Source: Actinomycetota bacterium
GTDB taxonomy: Bacteria > Actinomycetota > Actinomycetes > Streptosporangiales > Streptosporangiaceae
Direction of reading: 5' to 3'
Assembly: GCA_027313705.1 (NCBI GenBank)
Contig: DAHVDE010000014.1
Coordinates: 1-64,000, forward strand
DNA length: 64,000 nucleotides
Within the stretch, counting starts at the first letter, position 1; each line of letters opens with the position of its first letter. The notes beneath the pieces were generated by a model. It worked only from the letters and a program-made list of their open reading frames with translations, did no database searches and was not told the origin of the DNA. Of the stretch, positions 43,643 through 52,425 are shown piece by piece. Position numbers and translations under genes: made by a program.

Positions 43643-43700
43643 CGTCCGCTGCGGACGTGGCATAGATAATGCCTGCCCAGCCGGTACCGGCTGGGCAGGC
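43642..43700. promoter_or_regulatory. Two perfect palindromes flanking a -10-like box before the exporter gene
   Basis: ACGTCCGC-T-GCGGACGT occupies 43642-43658 right at the NRPS stop. A perfect 30-bp palindrome with half-site GCCTGCCCAGCCGGT occupies 43671-43700. Between them is GATAAT (43665-43670). This could be an internal, regulated promoter for the exporter, with the palindromes as operators, or a strong attenuating hairpin. The long palindrome ends 30 bp before the GTG start. Confidence 0.6.
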
Positions 43701-43729
43701 CAGCCGCAGGTGCCGAAGGGAGGACAGGA

Positions 43730-45076
43730 GTGCAGGAAACGAGTGAACCGGGCGCGCGCGGATGGTTGCGTGCCCCGGTCTGGGCGCAGCGGAGCTTCCT
43801 CAAGCTCTGGGCCGGGCAGTCGGTATCTTTGGCGGGATCGGCGGTTACCACGCTGGCCCTGCCGCTGACGGCCATTTACACGCTGCACGCCTCGGCGGCG
43901 CAGCTTGGCCTGATGCGGACGGTGCAATGGCTGCCCTACATCCTTTTCTCGCTGCACCTAGGTGCCTGGACCGACCGGCGCAGGCGCAAGCCACTGATGA
44001 TCGGCGCCAATCTGGGGCAGGCCATCGTGCTTGCCGGAATCGTCGCGCTCGCCCTGACGCACGTGCTGACGCTGCCGATCCTGATTGCGGCGGTCTTCCT
44101 CACCGGCGGGCTGACGGTCGCCTTCGATCTCAGCTACAACGCCTACCTGCCTTCCCTGGTCGACACGGATCTGCTGATCCAGGCCAACTCCAGGCTCCAG
44201 GCCAGCGCTTCTGTGGCGGTGATCGGAGGTCCAGGCCTCGGCGGCTTGCTGGTGCAGTGGCTGACCGCCCCCGTCGCCTTGCTCGCCGACGCGGCGTCCT
44301 TCGTCGTCTCGGTGGTCAGCCTGATCTGGATCAGGCAGCCAGAGTCCGCTCCGGCTAAGCCGGCCGACGCGCCAGGAGTCACCAGCCAGATCAGGACCGG
44401 CCTGGCCGTCGTGCTCGGCGATCCGCTGCTGCGCGCCCTGGTGGGAACCTCGGCCTTCTTCAACCTTTTCGCGCAGTGGATATCGGTGCTGCTCATCTTG
44501 TTCGCGGTCCGCGTGCTGCATCTGCCTGCCGGGGAAATCGGGCTCATGGTCGGGACGCCCGCGATAGGCGCCCTGATCGGATCGCTGCTTGCCGACCGGG
44601 TCAGCAAGAAACTGGGGATCGGGCCGACCGTGATGTCCTGTGTGGTGTTCGAGTGCGCGGTCCTGCTCGTGATCCCGTTCGCCCCGGTCAGCCATCCAGG
44701 CCTCGCGGCAGTGATCATCGCCGTCGCCCTGGCCGCGAGTGGCGTCGGGTCGGCGCTGTCCAGCATCGTGGGCATCAGCGTGCGGCAATCGGTCACGCCG
44801 CCGCATCTGTATGGCCGGATGACGGCCACTTACCGGTTCGTCTCCTTCGGAGTGATCGCGCTCGGCTCGCTCTTCGGCGGCCTGGCCGGCCAGTTGCTCG
44901 GACTGCGATCAGGCTTGCTTTACGGCGCGATCGGCTTGCAGAGCACGATCATCTGGATGGCGCTTTCCAAGCTGCCCAGAGTCCGCGAGCTGCCGTCACC
45001 GGCATCGGCCGGGCCTGGCGCTCGGCCGGAACCGGAAGCGGAACCGGCCAGCGGGCCAGCCGCGGTGCGGGACTGA
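43730..45076 (+). CDS. MFS exporter (DHA3-like), likely product efflux or self-resistance
   Basis: 448 aa from GTG 43730 with GGGAGGACAGGAG upstream. Twelve TM helices; LGAWTDRRRRKPLMIGANLG near residue 78 is motif A, and FDLSYNAYLPSLVD near 137 is typical of the enterobactin/macrolide exporter branch of MFS. A Pro/Glu-rich C-terminal tail is cytoplasmic. Its position directly behind the NRPS genes suggests export of the peptide product. Confidence 0.88.
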   Translation: MQETSEPGARGWLRAPVWAQRSFLKLWAGQSVSLAGSAVTTLALPLTAIYTLHASAAQLGLMRTVQWLPYILFSLHLGAWTDRRRRKPLMIGANLGQAIVLAGIVALALTHVLTLPILIAAVFLTGGLTVAFDLSYNAYLPSLVDTDLLIQANSRLQASASVAVIGGPGLGGLLVQWLTAPVALLADAASFVVSVVSLIWIRQPESAPAKPADAPGVTSQIRTGLAVVLGDPLLRALVGTSAFFNLFAQWISVLLILFAVRVLHLPAGEIGLMVGTPAIGALIGSLLADRVSKKLGIGPTVMSCVVFECAVLLVIPFAPVSHPGLAAVIIAVALAASGVGSALSSIVGISVRQSVTPPHLYGRMTATYRFVSFGVIALGSLFGGLAGQLLGLRSGLLYGAIGLQSTIIWMALSKLPRVRELPSPASAGPGARPEPEAEPASGPAAVRD

Positions 45077-45216
45077 CTTCGTGCGGACGAGGCGAGCGCG
45101 GAGAGGTGGTGCCCAGGGTAACCGTGACAGCTGCCACGACAAGATCCTTCGGCGGCATTGAGTAACCCGAAGGTGATGATAAACCGAATAATCAGCATTA
45201 ACCGGCATATATTATT

Positions 45217-45246
45217 TGACATCCGCCGCGGTGCCGCGGCGATGAT
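45217..45246 (+). promoter_or_regulatory. Promoter of the LuxR-type regulator gene
   Basis: TTGACA (45217-45222), an 18-bp spacer and GATGAT (45241-45246), preceded by an AT-rich tract unusual in this DNA (about 45170-45220). The expected transcript start near 45253 leaves an 18-nt leader containing GGGAGG. Confidence 0.5.
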
Positions 45247-45270
45247 GCCTGTGTGGCCTTGGGAGGGCAC

Positions 45271-45936
45271 ATGGCCGTGCGAGTTCTCATCTGCGACGAA
45301 CTGCCGGTAGTACGGGATGGGCTGCGCACTTTACTTGAGTCAGTCCCCGATATAGAGGTCATCGAGACCACAGGTAACGGCATGGAAGCGATCATGCTCA
45401 GCCGGTCGCTCCGGCCAGATGTCGTCGTCACCGACCTGAAGCTCGAGGGCATTTCCGGCCTGGAGGTGACCCGCAGGCTTACCAAAGAGAACCTGGAACC
45501 GCCGCTTCGCGTGGTCGTGTTCGCGATGAGCGACACCGATGAGACGATGAGCGACGTCCTGCACGCCGGCGCCAGCGGGCTGCTCGGCAAGGATGCCAGC
45601 CTGGCCGATCTGATCTCGGCTATCAGGCTGGCCGCACGCGGCCAGACGATGCTCGCCCCGGTGGTGGCTCAGCGCCTCGTCAACTGGTTCCGTGACCGGC
45701 GCAGCCCGTCAGAGATGGTGCTCGAGCCCATGGTCTCCTCGCTGACTCAGCGGGAGCGTGAGGTGATGCTGCTCATTGCGCGCGGCCTGTCGACCGACGA
45801 GATCGCGCGCGAGCTGACGATCGGCGTCGCGACCGTCCGCACCCACGTGTACCGGGTGCGCTGCAAGCTGGGCGCCAGGGACCGTGCCCAGCTTGTCTCG
45901 CTCGCCTACCGCTCAGGGATCATGCAAGTGGCGTAA
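45271..45936 (+). CDS. NarL/LuxR-family response regulator, probable cluster regulator
   Basis: 221 aa from ATG 45271 (GGGAGG 4-5 nt upstream). Receiver domain residues 1-120: acidic CDE near residue 10, phospho-acceptor Asp in VVVTDLKLEG near 57, and conserved Lys in GLLGKDAS near 107; the usual MPxMDG after the Asp is changed to LKLEGISG. LuxR HTH at about 155-215 with SLTQREREVMLLIARGLSTD then EIARELTIGVATVRTHVYR. No sensor kinase is adjacent. Its 3' end overlaps the acyl-CoA dehydrogenase operon tail-to-tail by 17 bp. It probably controls the NRPS cluster. Confidence 0.88.
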   Translation: MAVRVLICDELPVVRDGLRTLLESVPDIEVIETTGNGMEAIMLSRSLRPDVVVTDLKLEGISGLEVTRRLTKENLEPPLRVVVFAMSDTDETMSDVLHAGASGLLGKDASLADLISAIRLAARGQTMLAPVVAQRLVNWFRDRRSPSEMVLEPMVSSLTQREREVMLLIARGLSTDEIARELTIGVATVRTHVYRVRCKLGARDRAQLVSLAYRSGIMQVA

Positions 45937-47044
45937 GCGAGCCGGCCGCACGGGCGGCGACCGCTGCCGCGAGCCTGCTGGCGCCGACCTCACGCCATAG
46001 CTCACCAGGCCTGCCGTAACGGCAGGGTTCGGCCGCGGCGAGGCGGTAGTAGCGATGCACGGCGAGTTCTGAGGTCATCCCGTGCCCTCCGCACGCCTGC
46101 ATGCAGGTGCGTGCGGTCTCGATGAGCGTCTCCGCCGCGGTCGCCAGCGCCTCGAGCGGCGCGGCAGGTTCCCGCACGGCGGCCGTGCCCGCGCCGCCCG
46201 CGTCGGCCAGCCAGGCGGCGCGGTGCACGAGCATCCTGGCCGCCCGCAGCGAGATCATCGCCTGGGCCAGCGGGAAGCCGACACCCTGAAAGTCGCGCAG
46301 TTTGCTGCCGAACTGCCTGCGGGTGCCCGCGTACCTGGCGGTCCCCTCTAGCATGCCGGCGGCCAGGCCGCACAGGTAGGCTGCCTGCCTGATGCGCGCC
46401 CTCGCCAGGGCGGCCAGGGCGGGCGCGTTCCAGGTGATCAGGTTCCGCTCGCCGATCACGACTCCGCTGAGCCTGACCGCGTGCGGCCAGCCGTCGCCCA
46501 GCCACTTGTAACCAGCGGTACCGGCCGGGACCAGTGCGATGCGGGTCAGGGCGGACGGCTCGGGGAGGCGGCAGGTGACGGCCAGGATGTCGGCGCTCGC
46601 GGCGTCGGCGGTGGCGGTGCCGTTCAGCTCTATGCCACCATCGGTGAATGTCGCGGTGACACCACCCCCAGACCGGGTCAGGTTCTCGAGCCCGGCGGTG
46701 GCGGCGGTGGCCCCGGCCCTCAGGTCCTCGAGCACATCTGGCCGCCCCGCGGCCAGGGCCAGGTCGGCCAGGAAGGCGTGCGCACGGTAAGGGTTGCCGC
46801 AGGCGGCCCGGCCAAGTTCCTCGCTCACCGTGGCACCGGCCATCAGGCCGAGCTCGAGGCCGCCGTGGCCGGCTGGCAGCTCGAAAGCCAGCGCGCTCAG
46901 GTCGCTGAGCACCTGGCTCGCCTGGCTGGCGGGACCGTCGAGCACGGGCGCGCCCCGCACGCCTGGCCGGACGGCGGCGCCGGCCAGGCCGGTGCGCAAG
47001 GCACGGCGCAGCTGCGCCTGCAATGGATCTGGACGCAGGTCCAT
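45920..47044 (-). CDS. Acyl-CoA dehydrogenase-like protein (second of a pair)
   Basis: 374 aa. FAD flavoprotein fold; C-terminal domain RQFGSKLRDFQGVGFPLAQA near residue 245 and QACGGHGMTSELAVHRYYR near 325. Low conservation in the first 100 residues. It starts 1 bp after the stop of the other dehydrogenase and is the last gene of the 14-gene operon. Adjacent unequal pairs usually form alpha/beta heterooligomers that share active sites. In an NRPS cluster they may desaturate an amino acid or acyl group held on a carrier protein. Confidence 0.85.
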   Translation of the reverse strand: MDLRPDPLQAQLRRALRTGLAGAAVRPGVRGAPVLDGPASQASQVLSDLSALAFELPAGHGGLELGLMAGATVSEELGRAACGNPYRAHAFLADLALAAGRPDVLEDLRAGATAATAGLENLTRSGGGVTATFTDGGIELNGTATADAASADILAVTCRLPEPSALTRIALVPAGTAGYKWLGDGWPHAVRLSGVVIGERNLITWNAPALAALARARIRQAAYLCGLAAGMLEGTARYAGTRRQFGSKLRDFQGVGFPLAQAMISLRAARMLVHRAAWLADAGGAGTAAVREPAAPLEALATAAETLIETARTCMQACGGHGMTSELAVHRYYRLAAAEPCRYGRPGELWREVGASRLAAAVAARAAGSLTPLA

Positions 47045-47045
47045 G

Positions 47046-48200
47046 TCAGTTCTCCTGTCCGGCCCGGTCGATGGCCGCCGCCACTAGCTGGAGCATCATT
47101 TCCGAGGTGCCGGCCGACAACGTCACGCCAGGTGCCTCGAGGTAGCCCTCGTCGAGCACGGCGGCCAGGCCCCCTGCCGCACGCTGGGCGGCGGTCGGCA
47201 CGCTGCCCGCCCACCTGGCGATGGAGCCGGCCAGCTCGCCCGCGTGATACCTGGCTATCGCGGCGGAGGTCTCGTCGACCTTGTCCGCCTTGATCTGGCC
47301 AAGTACGTCCCAGGCAAGCAAGTGGCTGGCGTGCAGGCTCGCGCTGTTCCTGCCGATCAGCTCGAGCACGCTATCGCTAGCGTCGCGAGGCACCGGGTAC
47401 TGCTCGGCCAGGCAGGCAAGCGCGGCCTCGAACCAGCGCTCGGCCTTCAGGTAGTAGTCGAGCCCGTTCCGCTCGATAGGCAGGCCCTTGCTCAGCAGCG
47501 CCCACCCTTCGCCTGGCCGGCCAAGCACGCAGTCGGCGGGCACGAAGGCGCCGTCGAGTTCCACCCGGTAGAAAGGCTCATCCCAGATGGTCGGGATCGG
47601 CGATACCGAGATGCCTGGCGTCGCCATGTCCACCATGAACAAGGTGATCCCGGCATACCGCGTATCGCCTTCGCCGGTGCGTGCCGCGCACAGGCTGTAT
47701 GCCGCCAGGTGCGTCTTGAGGCTGAACACCTTCGTGCCGGTCAGCCGGAAGCCGTCGCCCGCAGGTTGCGCCACCGTGGTCAGTGACCCGATGTCGCATC
47801 CGGTGCCCGGCTCGGTGTAGAGGACGCTGACGAAGTGCTCGCCGCGCGCGATCGGCGGCAGGTGCCGCAGTTTCTGCTCCCGGTTTCCGATGGCAAGCAG
47901 GAACTGGCCGACGATCTGCACCGTGCTGATGTGCAAGGTCTCAGGTACTCCGGCCCGCGCCAGTTCCTCGGTGACGATGCCGCCGAAATTGAAGGGCAGG
48001 CCGAGGCCGCCGTACTCGGCCGGCCACTGCGGCGCGAGCAGGTTACGCTCGCCGAGCAGCAGGTGCAGCCGCTGCAATTCCGCGCCGCCGACGTTGTCAT
48101 CGGGCAGGCCGGCCAGCGCCGCCTGTATCTCTGTGCCGCGCAACTCGGCCCTGATCCGGGCCCTGAACTCCTCTTCCGCCGTGGTGAAACCAAAGTCCAT
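47046..48200 (-). CDS. Acyl-CoA dehydrogenase (first of a pair)
   Basis: 384 aa. N-terminal helical domain (WPAEYGGLGLPFNFGGIVTE near residue 59), middle beta domain with YTEPGTGCDIGSLTTVAQ near 128 and GTKVFSL, and a C-terminal helical domain ending with TLSAGTSEMMLQLVAA. The S-A-G-T-S-E segment is the FadE-type variant of the usual catalytic loop. It follows the thioesterase gene with a one-base overlap. Likely removes two hydrogens alpha-beta to a thioester, with FAD. It is more conserved than its partner and presumably provides the catalytic residues. Confidence 0.88.
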   Translation of the reverse strand: MDFGFTTAEEEFRARIRAELRGTEIQAALAGLPDDNVGGAELQRLHLLLGERNLLAPQWPAEYGGLGLPFNFGGIVTEELARAGVPETLHISTVQIVGQFLLAIGNREQKLRHLPPIARGEHFVSVLYTEPGTGCDIGSLTTVAQPAGDGFRLTGTKVFSLKTHLAAYSLCAARTGEGDTRYAGITLFMVDMATPGISVSPIPTIWDEPFYRVELDGAFVPADCVLGRPGEGWALLSKGLPIERNGLDYYLKAERWFEAALACLAEQYPVPRDASDSVLELIGRNSASLHASHLLAWDVLGQIKADKVDETSAAIARYHAGELAGSIARWAGSVPTAAQRAAGGLAAVLDEGYLEAPGVTLSAGTSEMMLQLVAAAIDRAGQEN

Positions 48201-49102
48201 CAGCGGTCACCTCCCGATCTGCTGGCCAGTTCGCTGGCCGCGTCCTCGATAGCCCCGGCCAGCATTGGCAGGACCGGTGGCGTGAATAGCGTGTAGTGGT
48301 CGCCTGGCAGCCGGACGCAGCGGTAAGGTCCGGTCACGACCCGCCGCCAGAGCGCGTCGATCGAATCCGCCTGCTCGGCTACGCAGAGCACGACGGCACC
48401 GCCGAAGGGGCCGGCCGGCCGGTAGGAGAGCAGCCCGAGAGCACAGGACCTGAAGGTCTGGTAGCGCTCGGCAAGCTCGGCATCGGTCAGGGCCGGGTCC
48501 ACGTGCGCGGCCTCGAGCAGCCCGCGCACGCCGGTCACCGCAGGGTCGGCGGCCTGGACCGCAGCCCTGACCGCTGCGTGATCTCGCCCGGCCAGGCGGG
48601 CGAAGTCATAGACGAAGTGACTGCGCACCGTGGACTCGTCGTCCAGGTCCCTGTCGCCGTAGTAGGCCGCGTCGAGCAGCACCACGCTCGGGCGGGTGCC
48701 GGTGGCCGCCTCATGCCGCCGCGCCATCTCGAACGCCAGCGCTCCGCCATGGGACCAGCCGGAGAAGACGCAGGCTGCCGGGTCGGCGACCTTGGCCAGG
48801 GCGGCGAGCGTCCGGCCGGCCACGACTTCCAGCCTGGTAGCCAAGTCAAGGCCGGCGTCGGCCGGATCGGCAGGGAAGCCGATCACGTCGATATCGGGCC
48901 GCAGCGCCCGCACCAGCGGCGTGTAGCAGAACAGCGCGCCGCCTGACGGGTGCGCCAGCACCAGCCTGGCCGGGCCATCGCCTGGCCGCAGCGGCACCGG
49001 CTGATGGTCGGCCCTGGCCGCCGCCCTGGCCCGGCCGGCCTGGAGCTTGGCGTAAAGCGCCCGCCTGGACTCGGACATGGCATCGGCGCGGGACGAGCTC
49101 AC
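48200..49102 (-). CDS. Stand-alone thioesterase of the NRPS cluster
   Basis: 300 aa from GTG 49102, which overlaps the NRPS stop as GTGA; ATG 49078 is an alternative. Alpha/beta hydrolase with LAHPSGGALFCYTPLV near the oxyanion region, the nucleophile GWSHGGALAFEMARR near residue 113, and a C-terminal GDHYTLF holding the His. The sequence is closer to chain-releasing TE domains than to editing type II TEs, because of the PSGGALFCY segment, but this is a weak call. None of the complete NRPS proteins here has its own TE, so this protein may release the product. Confidence 0.88.
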   Translation of the reverse strand: MSSSRADAMSESRRALYAKLQAGRARAAARADHQPVPLRPGDGPARLVLAHPSGGALFCYTPLVRALRPDIDVIGFPADPADAGLDLATRLEVVAGRTLAALAKVADPAACVFSGWSHGGALAFEMARRHEAATGTRPSVVLLDAAYYGDRDLDDESTVRSHFVYDFARLAGRDHAAVRAAVQAADPAVTGVRGLLEAAHVDPALTDAELAERYQTFRSCALGLLSYRPAGPFGGAVVLCVAEQADSIDALWRRVVTGPYRCVRLPGDHYTLFTPPVLPMLAGAIEDAASELASRSGGDR

Positions 49103-52100
49103 GTCGTGTTGCCGTCGTCGAGCAGGCTGCTCACCTGGTCTTCTGGCATGTGCTCCAGCATTTCGAGCAATTCTTCGTCGCTTAGCTGCTCGGCCCGCCT
49201 GGCGTCGATGACGCTGGAGAGGTGAGCCACGGTAGGCGAGGCGAAGAAGTCGGCCAGTGACACCTCGACAGAGAACCTGCGGTTCAGCGCCGACATGAGC
49301 TGTGCCGCCTGGAGGCTGTTGCCTCCGGCCCTGAAGAAGTCGTCGTAGATCCCGACTCGCTCGTTCTTGAGCAGCGGCACGAGCACCTCGGTGAGCAGCA
49401 CCCGCTCGGTGTCGGTGCGAGGCGCGCCATCGGGCGCGGCGGGGCCGGCGGCCAGGCTCAGCTCCGGCGCGGGAAGCTGGCGCTTGTCGACCTTGCCGCT
49501 GCTGGTCAGCGGCAGCTCTTCCAGGACCACGAAGTAGGAAGGGATCATGTAGGCGGGCAGGATCCCGGCCAGGTGGTCGCGCAGTTCTTCGACGTCGGGC
49601 GCCCGGGTACCCGCGGTCACGTAGCCGACCAGGTGGCGCTCGCCTTCTTCGTCGGTCCACGGCTGGGCGGTGACCTGGCCGATGCCGCGGTAGCTTGCCA
49701 TAGCCGATTCGACCTCGCCAAGCTCGATCCGCAGTCCGCGTATCTTGACCTGCTCGTCGATCCGGCCGAGGAACACCAGTTGGCCGTCAGGCTGCCTGCG
49801 CACCAGGTCGCCGGTGCGGTACAGCCTGCCGCCTGGCGCGGTGCCGAACGGGTCGGTCACGAACTTCTCGGCGGTCAGCTCTGGCCTGCGCAGGTAGCCG
49901 CGGGCCAGGCCGGCGCCGCCGATGACCAGTTCGCCTGGCAGTCCGGCGGGCACCAGCCGGAGCTTGTCGTCGAGAACGTGCCCGACGTGATTGGTCATCG
50001 GCAGCCCGATCGGCGGCGATGACGACCAGCTACCAGGGCACTCCGCCACGATCATGGTGACCGTGCACTCGGTCGGGCCGTACCCGTTGAACAGCCGCCT
50101 CCCGACGTTCCACCTGTTCACCAGTTCGCCGCTGAACTCCTCGCCGCCGACGAACGCGATCCGCAGGCTTGAGTAAAGCTCGGGTTCCAGCAGCGGCATG
50201 ACGGTCGGCGGCAGGTCGATCACCGTGATGCCCTCGCCGGCCAGCACGGCGGACAGGCGGCGGAGGTCGAGCCGCTCACTGTCGCCGAGCAGATGCAGCC
50301 GGGCGCCGTTGAGCAGGGAAGCGAAGGTCTCGAACACCGAGACGTCGAAGGTGGCCGAGGCGAAGCCGAGTATGGCGTCCGCGGGCGTCAGGTCGAACAG
50401 GTCCCTGGTCGTGTCGGCGAAGTTGACGACGCTGCGATGCTCGACGAGCACGCCCTTGGGCTGTCCGGTGCTGCCTGAGGTGTAGATCACGTAGGCGACG
50501 TCCTGCGGACCCGCGGCAAGCGGCGGGTTGCCTGCCGCGTGCGCCGCCAGTTCCCCGGCCATGGCGTCCACCGCGAGCAGCGGTGCCGACACTCCGGCGA
50601 GCGCCCCGGTGAGGTCGGAATGGCAGAGCACCGCGGCGAGTCCGGCATCGGCCGCGAGTGCGCTCAGCCTGGCGGGCGGCGCGGCGGTGTCGAGCGGCAC
50701 GTAGGCCGCTCCCGCCTTGAGCGTCGCCAGCATCGCGACGGTCAGGTCGGCGGTGCGGTGCAGGCAGAGCCCGACGAAGGAGCCCTGGCCCGCGCCGTGC
50801 TCGCGCAGGGCGGCGGCCAGCTTGTTGGCCCGCTCGTTGAGCTCGGCATAGCTGAGCCGCTGTTCGCCCGCGGCCAGCGCGAGGTGCCCTGGCGATCGCC
50901 TGGCCTGCTCTTCGAACTCGGCCACGATGGTGGTCTCGCGCACCGGCCGCATCGGGCCGCTGCCGATCGCCAGCAGTTCCTCGCGTTCCGCGGCGGTCAG
51001 CAATTGCACGCCTTCGATCGGCACGTCAGGCGCGGCCACCAGGTTCTTGAGCATCTCGTGGTAGTGCCCGGCGTGGCGCAGCATCGTCTGCTGGTCGAAC
51101 AGGTCAGTGTTGAACTCGATCGCCAGTACCGCATCGCCCTCGCGCTCGGCGATGTTCCAGCTCATGTCGAGCCGCGAGGTGACGATGTTAGGTATCTGGT
51201 ACTCCATCGTGACCTCGGGCAGCGTCAGCGGCGCCCCGGCGTTCTGCAGCGCGAAAGTAATCTGGAATACCGGCGACCTGGACGCGTCACGCGGCGGGTT
51301 GACCGCGTCGACGAGCTTGCCGAACGGCAGGTCGCTGTGCGCGATGGCGTCGAGTATCACCGGCTTGAGGCGGTTCACCAGCTCACGGAACGTCGGGTTG
51401 CCTGACAGGTCGGCGCGGAGCACCATCATGCCGATGAAGAACCCGATCACCGGCTCGACCGATGAATAGCGCCGGTTCGCGTTGGGTGCGGCGATGACCA
51501 GGTCGTCACTGCCGGAGCAGCGCTGCAGCCAGGTGAAGTAGGCGGCGACCCAGACCGTGAACGGGGTGACGCCCTCTTCCCTGGCAAGCGCCCTGATGCC
51601 GCGCAGCGCCTCGCCGCCGATGGTGGTGCTGACCTGCGAGCCGTTGAAACTGACCGAGTCCGGCCTTGGCCGGTCGGCAGGGAATTCCAGCGTCTGCAGG
51701 CCGGCGAGCTGGTCGCGCCAGTAGCCGGCCAGCTCGTCCATGTTGCCTGACAGCCACTCCCGCTGCCAGGCGCAGTAGTCCGGGTACTGCACGTTGAGCT
51801 CGGGTAGCTGCGGCTCCGTGCCCTCCACCCGCGACCGGTACAGTTCGGCAAGCTCGCCGCTCAGCAGCCCGAGCGACCAGCCGTCGAACACGATGTGATG
51901 CACGTTGAACACGAACAGGTAGTCATCGGGCGCGAGCCTGAGCAGGTAGGCACGCCAGAGCGGCAGCTTGGTCAGGTCGAGCGGTGCGACGATCTCGGCG
52001 TCGAGCATCTCCTGCGCGCGCCGCTCGCGCTCGGCGAGGGTGTCGCCAGGCACGTCGATCACCGGGATCTCGGCGGGCACGTGGTCGGCGATCACCTGGA

Positions 52101-52425
52101 CGGGACCGTCTTCGCGCTCGGCGATCGCCGTCCGCATCGCCTCGTGCCTGGCCACCACCCCGGCAAGCGCGGCGCGCAGCGCGTCGATGTCGAGATTGCC
52201 GCGCACCCGGTGAAAGAGCGGCACGCTGTAGACCGGCCGGCCTGGCGCCAGCCGGTCAAGGAACCACAGGCTTTCCTGCGCGTGCGAAAGCGGCGCGGGC
52301 CCGGTGTCCCTGCGGGGCTGCGGGCCGCGGGTGGCCACGCCTTCGACCTGGGCGCGGAGCTGGGCGAGGAACTTGGCTCGCCGCTCCTCTGGCAGGTTGG
52401 CTAGCCGCTTCATCATGTCGGTCAT
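49099..52425 (-). CDS. Nonribosomal peptide synthetase, C-A-PCP, unusual substrate code
   Basis: 1108 aa. C domain with canonical HHIVFDG near residue 173; A domain about 490-980 with A3 YTSGSTGQPKG near 648 and A10 SSGKVDK near 975; carrier domain AGGNS near 1035 followed by an acidic tail. Specificity residues read D-V-F-D-F-G-G-V-T-K, which matches no common amino acid code I know. The acidic residue at the GrsA-278 position often pairs with a basic or amino-bearing side chain. The gene follows the LysK-like gene with ATGA overlap, at the end of the carrier-protein pathway, so its substrate may be the DADH-type diamino acid. A TE gene follows. Confidence 0.93.
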   Translation of the reverse strand: MTDMMKRLANLPEERRAKFLAQLRAQVEGVATRGPQPRRDTGPAPLSHAQESLWFLDRLAPGRPVYSVPLFHRVRGNLDIDALRAALAGVVARHEAMRTAIAEREDGPVQVIADHVPAEIPVIDVPGDTLAERERRAQEMLDAEIVAPLDLTKLPLWRAYLLRLAPDDYLFVFNVHHIVFDGWSLGLLSGELAELYRSRVEGTEPQLPELNVQYPDYCAWQREWLSGNMDELAGYWRDQLAGLQTLEFPADRPRPDSVSFNGSQVSTTIGGEALRGIRALAREEGVTPFTVWVAAYFTWLQRCSGSDDLVIAAPNANRRYSSVEPVIGFFIGMMVLRADLSGNPTFRELVNRLKPVILDAIAHSDLPFGKLVDAVNPPRDASRSPVFQITFALQNAGAPLTLPEVTMEYQIPNIVTSRLDMSWNIAEREGDAVLAIEFNTDLFDQQTMLRHAGHYHEMLKNLVAAPDVPIEGVQLLTAAEREELLAIGSGPMRPVRETTIVAEFEEQARRSPGHLALAAGEQRLSYAELNERANKLAAALREHGAGQGSFVGLCLHRTADLTVAMLATLKAGAAYVPLDTAAPPARLSALAADAGLAAVLCHSDLTGALAGVSAPLLAVDAMAGELAAHAAGNPPLAAGPQDVAYVIYTSGSTGQPKGVLVEHRSVVNFADTTRDLFDLTPADAILGFASATFDVSVFETFASLLNGARLHLLGDSERLDLRRLSAVLAGEGITVIDLPPTVMPLLEPELYSSLRIAFVGGEEFSGELVNRWNVGRRLFNGYGPTECTVTMIVAECPGSWSSSPPIGLPMTNHVGHVLDDKLRLVPAGLPGELVIGGAGLARGYLRRPELTAEKFVTDPFGTAPGGRLYRTGDLVRRQPDGQLVFLGRIDEQVKIRGLRIELGEVESAMASYRGIGQVTAQPWTDEEGERHLVGYVTAGTRAPDVEELRDHLAGILPAYMIPSYFVVLEELPLTSSGKVDKRQLPAPELSLAAGPAAPDGAPRTDTERVLLTEVLVPLLKNERVGIYDDFFRAGGNSLQAAQLMSALNRRFSVEVSLADFFASPTVAHLSSVIDARRAEQLSDEELLEMLEHMPEDQVSSLLDDGNTT

